From the IMG/VR virus record IMGVR_UViG_3300023180_000063, positions 1 to 57,646 of that record: 57,646 bases of DNA; one strand, given 5' to 3'. Numbering within the stretch: the first letter of the stretch is position 1; each line of letters opens with the position of its first letter. Below are positions 42,131 through 48,650 of this stretch, piece by piece. Under the pieces are notes generated by a model. It did not search any database, was not told the DNA's origin, and was given only the letters and a program-made list of their open reading frames with translations. The DNA comes from a virus. Both the position numbers and the translations under genes were made by a program.

Positions 42131-43948
42131 CTAGTACTTGTCGCCCCACGTCTCTAGCGGGCCGTCTACGTCAGCGGTCAGTGGCACATCCCAGCCGTCA
42201 GACGTGGTCATGCATTGCTTCACTATCTGCTTGATCTCGTCTGCGTCTTTTCGTGGCGCCTGTAGAACTATTTCGTCGTGAACCGGGACGATGAGAAGTT
42301 CAGTCAAATCGGCTTGATCGAGTTTGACAAGATTTGCTTTGAAGACCTCTGCCGCTCCACCCTGAATGAGGTAGTTCACAAGCGTGTAAACTCTGTCTTC
42401 GTCGCACGGCAGTCTTCTTCCTGTCCACGTATATACGTAGCCTTGGCCCTCGCTCTGCAACCTTCGCATGCCGGCGTCCTCGATCTGCTTTTGAAAGTAC
42501 GACATGCCCGGAAATCTGCGATCAAATGCATCAGAAACTTGTCGCATCTGTGGCTCAGGAACGCCGGCAGTTACGGCTTGCTTCGCGACACCGGCGCCAT
42601 AGAGTCTTCCGTACACCGTGCCTTTAATCAGCGCGCGGCGCTTATCGGACTTCTGCATCGTCGGATCGTTGTAGATCTCTCTGCCAATCTCCGTGAACGG
42701 GTCAGAGCCAGTTGCGTCCGCCCTGTTGAACAGCGTAATTAGATTTGGATCTTTAGATAGAGACGCGAACATTCTGAACTCAACCTGGTCGAGGTCAGAA
42801 GTGATAATCACGTGGTCATCGTCTTTTGGGATGAACGCTCGGCGAACAACGTCATCGCCTTTCGGCAATGTCTGTAGCGCCGGATTTGTGATCGACATTC
42901 TGCTCGTTCGAGCGCCAAGAGTCTTCACAGACGGGTGAACAATGCCGTCAATTGACTCAGTGAGAAAGTTTAGAAAGTACGTTCCAGCAAGTTTGTCGGC
43001 CTTACGCTGCTTGAGAACAGTGTCCGCGAGATTAGCGACCTCCGCTATCGGGCTCTGTGCTAGCAGCCTCAATTGATCCTTTGTGCAAGACTTCTGACCG
43101 GTCGGAGTAAACTCAGTGATCTCAGCGCCAAGACTCTCAAACAGCCGAACAAGTTGTATGTTGCTCGTTATAGAAGTTCCGTTGTACGTATTCTTAGCCC
43201 AGTTCTTTACAGACTCGGTGTATGAGCTAAGCTCGTTGTACTTTCTCTGCGAGTAGTCAAGATCAACTCGAGCGCCGTTGATCTCCATTCTCGTGACGAT
43301 CTTACGAGTCGCCATCTCGAGCTCATACGGTTTGTGGTACGCGCCGTTAGGTCCGCACTTTTCGTAGAACATTTCCCAGAGACGCATTGTAAGAACGCAG
43401 TCGAGCGCGCCATACGACCAGTACGGCTCAAAGTTTGTGGGAACAGTTCCCCAGGTCCAACCGTTGGCTGATAGCTCTTGATCAAGAGTGTCTTGTAATG
43501 CAACTGCACGCGCGTCGACGTGCAGCGCGGCAAGACGCTTCAGTGCGCCTGAACCAAGCGGGTCGACAATGTGAGCCATAATCATCGTGTCATGCGCGCG
43601 ATGCCATGGCATTTTCCAGCGTGACTGAGTCTCAAACCAGCGTGCCTCGAACGCGATGTTGTGGCAGACGATCGGACCGTCAAAGCGCTCCATCGCCTGG
43701 TAGAACACTCCCGACCATTCGTCCCACGGTATTGACCAGCCCTGCATGCCATCACCGACCTGAACTAGCCGAAGACGTCCGTGCCACGGTGACAGCGCAT
43801 GCTGCCTCGGGTTTCCAGGTATCTCGCCCGTCTCCGTGTCGATCGCGATGGCGTTGTGTGGCCGTCGTTCGCTAAGCCACGAAAGAAAGTCATTCGCAGA
43901 CTCTACGCTGTTGACAAGGTGAAGTTGTACTTGAGAAAGATCAGCCAC
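42131..43948 (-). CDS. polA: DNA polymerase I (family A)
   Basis: A 605-residue replicative polymerase. The N-terminal exonuclease has AIDTETGEI (D37, E39), CHNIAFEARW and YGALDCVLTM. The polymerase domain has motif A SDLDQVEFRMF (about 380), motif B RRALIKGTVYGRLYG, and motif C VPVHDEIVL (about 557). The second exonuclease motif shows Glu where Asp is usual, and the aromatic residue of motif B that discriminates sugars is Tyr, as in T7 polymerase. There is no 5' nuclease domain. The stop overlaps the neighbouring deaminase by a few codons if that gene starts at its GTG. Confidence 0.9.
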   Translation of the reverse strand: MADLSQVQLHLVNSVESANDFLSWLSERRPHNAIAIDTETGEIPGNPRQHALSPWHGRLRLVQVGDGMQGWSIPWDEWSGVFYQAMERFDGPIVCHNIAFEARWFETQSRWKMPWHRAHDTMIMAHIVDPLGSGALKRLAALHVDARAVALQDTLDQELSANGWTWGTVPTNFEPYWSYGALDCVLTMRLWEMFYEKCGPNGAYHKPYELEMATRKIVTRMEINGARVDLDYSQRKYNELSSYTESVKNWAKNTYNGTSITSNIQLVRLFESLGAEITEFTPTGQKSCTKDQLRLLAQSPIAEVANLADTVLKQRKADKLAGTYFLNFLTESIDGIVHPSVKTLGARTSRMSITNPALQTLPKGDDVVRRAFIPKDDDHVIITSDLDQVEFRMFASLSKDPNLITLFNRADATGSDPFTEIGREIYNDPTMQKSDKRRALIKGTVYGRLYGAGVAKQAVTAGVPEPQMRQVSDAFDRRFPGMSYFQKQIEDAGMRRLQSEGQGYVYTWTGRRLPCDEDRVYTLVNYLIQGGAAEVFKANLVKLDQADLTELLIVPVHDEIVLQAPRKDADEIKQIVKQCMTTSDGWDVPLTADVDGPLETWGDKY

Positions 43949-43954
43949 TATACG

Positions 43955-44443
43955 TCACTCCGAGTGCGCGACAAGCGTAACGCTTATTCCACACTTTTTA
44001 ATGTACTCGACGACATCCAACGGATTGCGGTGCATGTCGTGCTCGCCAATATAACATACGACGTGCAACAACCCGGAATTTGTAATTAGCTTTGCGCACT
44101 GCATACACGGCGGACTTGTGATGTATATTGTTCCGCCTTCAACGCTTGATCTGTCTACGTACAGCAGCGCGTTTGCTTCAGCGTGAATTGACGGGCACTG
44201 GTCATAGATGTTGTCTAGTGGTGACTCGCCGCGCGCTCTTGGGCACCAGTCGATACAGTCGCCGCTTTCAGGCCACGACGCCGACGGCCCGTTATAGCCG
44301 GTGGCGCAGACACGCTGGTCTTTTGACACTACAACTGCGCCCATCTGCGCTCTTGAGCACCGTGAGCGCAGCGAAATAACAGTCGCAACGGTGAGCCATG
44401 TCGACTGCCACGATGGCCGCGCGTTAGTCGTCGTCGTCGTCAT
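43955..44443 (-). CDS. dCMP deaminase
   Basis: Deaminates dCMP to dUMP. From the ATG at 44443, which has GGTGA just upstream, the protein has 162 residues; a TTG at 44464 would add 7. The zinc site is SIHAEANALLYV and PPCMQCAKLI, and the early TGYNGP loop with the later SGDC and CPRARGES segments are the layout of T4-like dCMP deaminases, with extra cysteines and histidine for a second zinc. It overlaps the next upstream gene by 20 bases. It would divert dCMP to dUMP, competing with dCMP hydroxymethylation. Confidence 0.8.
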   Translation of the reverse strand: MTTTTTNARPSWQSTWLTVATVISLRSRCSRAQMGAVVVSKDQRVCATGYNGPSASWPESGDCIDWCPRARGESPLDNIYDQCPSIHAEANALLYVDRSSVEGGTIYITSPPCMQCAKLITNSGLLHVVCYIGEHDMHRNPLDVVEYIKKCGISVTLVAHSE

Positions 44444-44636
44444 CGTCACCAAGCTCGCTCTCAATTATTAGAGTCTCTGTGACTCCGTATGAAAGCATTC
44501 TTGCTATCAACTCGAGAGCTTCAGTTCTTGAAAACCCGGCAGACTTCAGCGTGATGTACATCTCGTGCATGCCAATCGCTGCGGCATGCATCGGAGACGC
44601 ATACTCAAAAGCTTCTTCGTTTTCATCACTAGGCAT
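44424..44636 (-). CDS. Small hypothetical protein with acidic tail
   Basis: A 70-residue protein with an amphipathic helix HAAAIGMHEMYITLKSAGFSRTEALELIARM and a C-terminal run of seven aspartates. Short helix-plus-acidic-tail proteins of this kind recur in actinophage nucleotide-metabolism clusters, but no function is known to me. It overlaps the ThyA-family gene by 8 bases and the dCMP deaminase by 20, so it is translated in the same operon. Confidence 0.6.
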   Translation of the reverse strand: MPSDENEEAFEYASPMHAAAIGMHEMYITLKSAGFSRTEALELIARMLSYGVTETLIIESELGDDDDDDD

Positions 44637-45501
44637 TTCCGAGTTTGGCCTCGTTGCTCTCGATAGCGGAGCGCATTGCGTTAACGTACCAGAGCTCTGT
44701 ATCGTTTAGCTCCGGTACGTGCAAAGCTTCGGGGTCAACGGCGAGAAGACAGTTCTGCGCAGATAGTGCGACGTCTGCCCACGAGTTGCCAGCAAAATAC
44801 GGAATTGGGTCGACAGGGGCGCTCGTCTTACGCAACTTAGTCACCGCATCTATATTTGACTCGTAGATGTGAAGCGACCCAACGTGATGCGCATACGTGC
44901 CTGGCTCTATTCCAAGTATCGAGCAGATCGCTAACTGCACCCGCGTGAACTGGAAAAAGTCGTACGCTGCACCAAGCCACACGTCGTTTGAGCGCATGTA
45001 GACACTCATATTTAGTTTGCCGTCACGAACTCTAAACTGATGAAGAACTGTGCATGGGTAGTCACGCTTCTGTGGCATGTTGTCAAACTCAGGGTTCCAG
45101 ATCGTCACGACTGCTTGCCGCGTGTCTGGGTCACTCTTGATTTTGTCTACAACGTGAGCGTACTGGCCATTTGTACGTAGACCGTACGCTCCGTGAAATT
45201 CTCCGTTGTTCTCAGCGTAATTCGTAAACTGCGGACCTATAGCAATCACTGTCCGTGGCGTGCTCCTACCGGCGACGAGTTGGCACGCCTCAACGGCGCC
45301 AATGCCCGGGACGACACCTCGACCAACGCCCATCGGCATTGCGTCGTACACGTTGTCTATGAATACAGTTGCGTCTTCAATTTCTCTTGTCTTCACACCG
45401 CGTGGGGACACCTCGCGGCCGTGCTCAAGCACGTGATGAACAAGATCAACGTAGCCGTTTACTCCGTCTTCGATGTGAATTGCTGTCAGCGAAGAACCCA
45501 T
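44629..45501 (-). CDS. ThyA-family nucleotide C1 transferase, probable dCMP hydroxymethylase
   Basis: A 290-residue member of the thymidylate synthase family, about the size of T4 dCMP hydroxymethylase. Active-site residues are in register with E. coli ThyA: catalytic C150 (DYPCTV; C146), R170 and D173 (MRSNDVWLG; R166, D169), H211 and Y213 (LHIY; H207, Y209). The residue that reads the pyrimidine, N177 in E. coli, is D181 here, 31 residues after the catalytic Cys, exactly as C148 and D179 in T4 dCMP hydroxymethylase. Asn to Asp at this place is the known switch from dUMP to dCMP. The product would be 5-hydroxymethyl-dCMP. It overlaps the kinase fusion by 16 bases. Confidence 0.75.
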   Translation of the reverse strand: MGSSLTAIHIEDGVNGYVDLVHHVLEHGREVSPRGVKTREIEDATVFIDNVYDAMPMGVGRGVVPGIGAVEACQLVAGRSTPRTVIAIGPQFTNYAENNGEFHGAYGLRTNGQYAHVVDKIKSDPDTRQAVVTIWNPEFDNMPQKRDYPCTVLHQFRVRDGKLNMSVYMRSNDVWLGAAYDFFQFTRVQLAICSILGIEPGTYAHHVGSLHIYESNIDAVTKLRKTSAPVDPIPYFAGNSWADVALSAQNCLLAVDPEALHVPELNDTELWYVNAMRSAIESNEAKLGNA

Positions 45502-46487
45502 GACGCATACTCCTGTGTGTTTCCGTTTGCGAAGCTATCAATTGCGCGACCATACTCTGTTTGATCAGAGTAGTGAAATCGTCTAACATGTTGAGGATGC
45601 GGAAGAACTGTGTATAGACTTTCGTAGAGTGAGCATTGACGAAGACGCTTTTCTGCCATGCGACCAAGGGCTATAACTTTTGGCCGATTAAGAGCTTCAT
45701 ATAGTCGTATGATGTCTTCTCCATAGACATCGGCAGAATTTATGATTCCGTAGTCGCGCCAGGTTTCGCACGGTAGGGCGTTCAACAAATAGTCTGCTGA
45801 ATTTGCACCGGAAGGCTTGAAAGGCAACATCGTGTCAGTCTCGTCGTTTCTTTCGTCACCGACGAGAAGCGCCTTTGGCTTTGGAGGTCCGATGTACCAA
45901 GTAAATCTTTCTAGATGCTGAACTTCAGATTGCAATGTCTTAGCGTAGCTGATGACGTCACGCGCCAGGTTTGCTACTTGATCTAATCCGCCGTTTGACG
46001 GCTGCAACTTAATGCACGACATGGTGTTGTCGAACGCATAAGAGTAGAGACTTAAAATATGCTCGAGCTCATGCTCTTCTACAAAGTCGTCTCCGCGTTC
46101 TCTAATTCTTTGCTGAATAATCTCAAGCGGCTGATACAGCCAAAACTGAGTAATGCCGCGAGCGCGAAGAAACATCTCGGTCCATCGCCAGCCAGCAACG
46201 CCAAGTAGACCAAAGCCGTCAATGTTAGTATGACGACGCTTGATCGGAGCATACGTTACCTCACCCCAATGCCATCGATCAGCGACTGCTGTCGCTGAGA
46301 ACCAGTTGAAGTCTTGAATGTCTTCTACGTACTCTGAAAGTACGCCTTTGCGAGTGAACTCTTTCGGCGCGCCCTTGTGGTACTGAATCGCGCCGGCAGT
46401 TGACCGCTGCCCGGTGAGTTCAGAGACAACAGCGTCTACAAGAGTAGACTTTCCCGAGGCGTCAGTGCCTTCGATGACGATAAACAT
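45486..46487 (-). CDS. Deoxynucleotide monophosphate kinase fused to a uracil-DNA-glycosylase-like domain
   Basis: A 333-residue protein. Residues ~1-205 are a thymidylate-kinase-like P-loop kinase (GTDASGKST at 6-14, ATAVADRWHWGE, RERGDDFVEEHE). Residues ~210-333 have the pattern of a UDG-like glycosylase: a KALLVGDERND loop, LPFKPSGANSADYLL, IINSADVYG, then KVIALGRMA, and the final LPHPQHVRRF loop. A kinase would phosphorylate (hydroxymethyl-)dCMP or dTMP, as T4 gp1 does. The role of the glycosylase part is unknown. GGAGGG precedes the ATG, and the gene overlaps the ThyA-like gene, so the two enzymes are linked. Confidence 0.7.
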   Translation of the reverse strand: MFIVIEGTDASGKSTLVDAVVSELTGQRSTAGAIQYHKGAPKEFTRKGVLSEYVEDIQDFNWFSATAVADRWHWGEVTYAPIKRRHTNIDGFGLLGVAGWRWTEMFLRARGITQFWLYQPLEIIQQRIRERGDDFVEEHELEHILSLYSYAFDNTMSCIKLQPSNGGLDQVANLARDVISYAKTLQSEVQHLERFTWYIGPPKPKALLVGDERNDETDTMLPFKPSGANSADYLLNALPCETWRDYGIINSADVYGEDIIRLYEALNRPKVIALGRMAEKRLRQCSLYESLYTVLPHPQHVRRFHYSDQTEYGRAIDSFANGNTQEYASWVLR

Positions 46488-46520
46488 TCCATCCCTCCGT
46501 CTTTTCGATACTACACGGAA

Positions 46521-46536
46521 ACGAGAAAAATCTCGT
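46521..46536 (-). promoter_or_regulatory. Small hairpin upstream of the kinase fusion gene
   Basis: ACGAGA AAAA TCTCGT, read on the plus strand, is a perfect 6-bp stem with a four-base loop, in the 63-base gap between the 46551 gene and the kinase fusion. It may be a leader hairpin or attenuator; the T-run is in the loop on the minus strand, so it is not a classic terminator. Confidence 0.3.
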
Positions 46537-46550
46537 GACAGAGCGAAAGA

Positions 46551-47027
46551 TTATGGAATGATCTCTACTCTGTAGACGTCTGAGATGCCTCGATCGGCGT
46601 TTGACGCCTCCTCGAGAAGCCGCTGTGCTACATGCGTTAGGTAGCGTGCGCCGCTGTCGTCGTATTTGTAGAGCGCCTCGAGCACGGCGTCTGGATTCTC
46701 ACTTACCTGTGCCCAGTGGCGATTCTTCTCCGGAAACACGATTTCTGCCGCGAATGATGGAGAGCATGAGTCACATGGGACCATGTTCTCTCTACTTTGG
46801 AGATTCGCTACTGGGGCATCTTGAAGATTGTATCTCTTCACAAGATGACAGGCCGCGCCGTGGTAGACTACTGACACGCCGACTCTTGATAGAACATACG
46901 AGCCATTTTCTGTCTTGTAAAGCTCGAATTCTATCCAGCGAAGAGATCCTCTTCGCCACGATGATGATTTTCCCAGTAGCTCTCCGTTAAACTGAAGAGT
47001 TCTATCGCCGTCTTTGATGTGTATCAT
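46551..47027 (-). CDS. Hypothetical protein, 158 residues
   Basis: The ATG at 47027 is preferred over a TTG at 47114 because a purine-rich GAAAGAGAA lies just before it and the long leader would otherwise overlap a promoter-like sequence. The protein begins MIHIKDGDRTLQF, contains a beta-rich middle (SLRWIEFELYKTENGSYVLSRVGVSV), a CDSCSPSF pair and a helical C-terminus rich in Ala and Asp. I recognise no family. It is the first gene of the minus-strand early cluster downstream of the candidate promoter. Confidence 0.55.
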   Translation of the reverse strand: MIHIKDGDRTLQFNGELLGKSSSWRRGSLRWIEFELYKTENGSYVLSRVGVSVVYHGAACHLVKRYNLQDAPVANLQSRENMVPCDSCSPSFAAEIVFPEKNRHWAQVSENPDAVLEALYKYDDSGARYLTHVAQRLLEEASNADRGISDVYRVEIIP

Positions 47028-47039
47028 TGAATTCTCTTT

Positions 47040-47053
47040 CACTACGTGTAGTG
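47040..47053. promoter_or_regulatory. Palindrome overlapping the start of the early transcript (operator candidate)
   Basis: CACTAC GT GTAGTG is a perfect 6-bp inverted repeat with a 2-base centre, located between the candidate promoter (47071-47099) and the start of the 46551 gene. Its place and symmetry suit a repressor or activator binding site, but no second copy was found by eye elsewhere. Confidence 0.3.
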
Positions 47054-47070
47054 AAATTCTATCCCGTTCT

Positions 47071-47099
47071 TTTTTATCTCGTGTACAAATTGACGTCAA
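47071..47099 (-). promoter_or_regulatory. Candidate sigma-70-type promoter for the early gene cluster
   Basis: Minus strand: TTGACG at 47094-47099 (rc CGTCAA), a 17-base spacer, then TAAAAA at 47071-47076 (rc TTTTTA). The -35 fits the TTGACA consensus in 5 of 6 bases; the -10 fits TATAAT in 4 of 6. It lies between the fibre gene and the first early gene, the right place to start the 30.9-47.0 kb cluster. Many AT-rich stretches in intergenic DNA match this well by chance. Confidence 0.35.
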
Positions 47100-47114
47100 A
47101 ATCGACTTAGTCAA

Positions 47115-48650
47115 CTAGCCCGCTGTGAGATTTGGATCTATCTCTGGCAGAACTTCTTTTTCTTTTCTAACATTGTACTCCGACTTTAGTGGCTCAACGA
47201 CTGTTTCAACATCTCCACGAATTGCAAGTACCAGCCAATCAAACTGATGAGAACAGCTATCAATGCACCCTTGAGTGGAAACTGTGAACTTACCATTTTC
47301 TACAGACGAAGCTGCCATGTTGCACTGAGAGCCGTCATCTGCAATTTTTGGCGTAATAAACACCGTTCTACCTTCTAATTTTGACGCTGCCTCAAAATAT
47401 CTTGGAAGTTCTACCTCAACTAAACCGTTTTCAAGGCTAGAGGTACCTCGATATATAAGATCAGCAGTAGGGCCCTCAACAGCAGCGTGTACTAGATAGC
47501 GATCTTCGTCCAGTGGGTGCTGAATGGAAAAGTTTTTCGTGCCATACACATTCAAAGCACCTGTAACCGTAACCCTTCCCGCATAAAGTTCATCACTAAG
47601 AGAAATATCTACACCGTAGTAATCGCTAACTCGAACAGTACTGCCAAGCCTATTTTGACCTATAACGCTAGCCGTTAGCCTAGTTACCTCTGCATTGTAC
47701 GTCTCAAAGTACAATGCGCCAGCGTATACTCTGCCCACGCCGGAGCCGCTTGTGTTACCCATGTTGATGAAAGTTTTACTGCTTCCGCCTGTTGTAATTT
47801 CTAATGCTTTATCCCCCGTAATATAGTTTGTGCCAGAGCCTGCGTTTGTATTAAACTTAAGAGACGCGCTCGAGGTAGTGCCAGTCGTGTTAATAAGCAC
47901 CTGAGTGCCAGTGATTGATACGCCATCGCCAGTTGGATTGCCTGCGGAAAACGTCGACGTGGTGATAGTAGTACCGCTAATTGTTGAGCCAGTGATGGTA
48001 CCGACGATGTTCAGCGCAGTGCCGTTCCACGTCATATATTGAGTTGCACTACCGACCTTGAAGTACACATTTCCAGTCGACGTGTCTACGTACCAGGCGT
48101 TGTTCGAGTTCCCAGAATCGAGTGTCACTCCGCGATAATTTGCATTGCTGTAGATGCCGTCGCCAATTTGAACGTTTCCAGCGGAAATAAATCCACCAAA
48201 CGTTCCTCGAGCAGCGGTGAGCTCTCCCGCGAAGAGAATAGCAGTGCTGATCGTGCCAGATGTAATCTTACCGGCGTCAATGTTTGAGAACGCCGCGTTG
48301 CCCAGACCAAACGACTGCCACGCTGCGCCGTCCCAGCGTGCTAGCGCGTTGTCGTTGTCTGTCTCGAACCACAAATCGCCTTCAGTGTACGTGCCGCCAG
48401 ACGGCTCCGTTGCGCTGTAGTAGATCGTATTTTTACCGTTTGCAGCGGCCTGAGCGTACTCGATGTCTTGAACAACGTCGTTTGCTAGCACGACCGTAGT
48501 CACAGATCTCGGTGCAATATTGTTTGTCGTAATAACTCTTGCACCGATTCTTCGCGGCGCTGGGTTGCGCGAGGACGCAGACGCTCTTTGCTCAGTTCTT
48601 AGATATCTTTGACCGAACGTTCTTTTGCTTCTTCTAAGATTACTCGCCAA
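47115..48650 (-). CDS. Minor tail / fibre protein
   Basis: A 511-residue protein opening with a basic N-terminus (RRSKRTFGQRYLR) and the phage tail features GTYTEGDLWFETDNDNALARWDG and ITSGTISTAILFAGELTAARG, common to minor tail proteins that hang from the hub. A Ser/Thr/Gly repeat region follows. The C-terminus (NFSIQHPLDEDRYLVHAAVEGP, then VEVELPRYFEA) resembles a conserved tail-tip domain near chaperone/peptidase-type ends, but lacks a recognisable S74 catalytic pair. The start overlaps the hub gene by 11 bases. Confidence 0.7.
   Translation of the reverse strand: MASNLRRSKRTFGQRYLRTEQRASASSRNPAPRRIGARVITTNNIAPRSVTTVVLANDVVQDIEYAQAAANGKNTIYYSATEPSGGTYTEGDLWFETDNDNALARWDGAAWQSFGLGNAAFSNIDAGKITSGTISTAILFAGELTAARGTFGGFISAGNVQIGDGIYSNANYRGVTLDSGNSNNAWYVDTSTGNVYFKVGSATQYMTWNGTALNIVGTITGSTISGTTITTSTFSAGNPTGDGVSITGTQVLINTTGTTSSASLKFNTNAGSGTNYITGDKALEITTGGSSKTFINMGNTSGSGVGRVYAGALYFETYNAEVTRLTASVIGQNRLGSTVRVSDYYGVDISLSDELYAGRVTVTGALNVYGTKNFSIQHPLDEDRYLVHAAVEGPTADLIYRGTSSLENGLVEVELPRYFEAASKLEGRTVFITPKIADDGSQCNMAASSVENGKFTVSTQGCIDSCSHQFDWLVLAIRGDVETVVEPLKSEYNVRKEKEVLPEIDPNLTAG

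Noticed and set aside
44629-45501. Plain thymidylate synthase
   Set aside because: The Asn that reads dUMP is Asp, in exact register with T4 dCMP hydroxymethylase; dTMP synthesis cannot be excluded without an assay, so I kept moderate confidence.
46551-47114. TTG at 47114 as the start of the 46551 gene
   Set aside because: It directly follows the previous stop but has no Shine-Dalgarno; the ATG at 47027 with a purine-rich leader is better.
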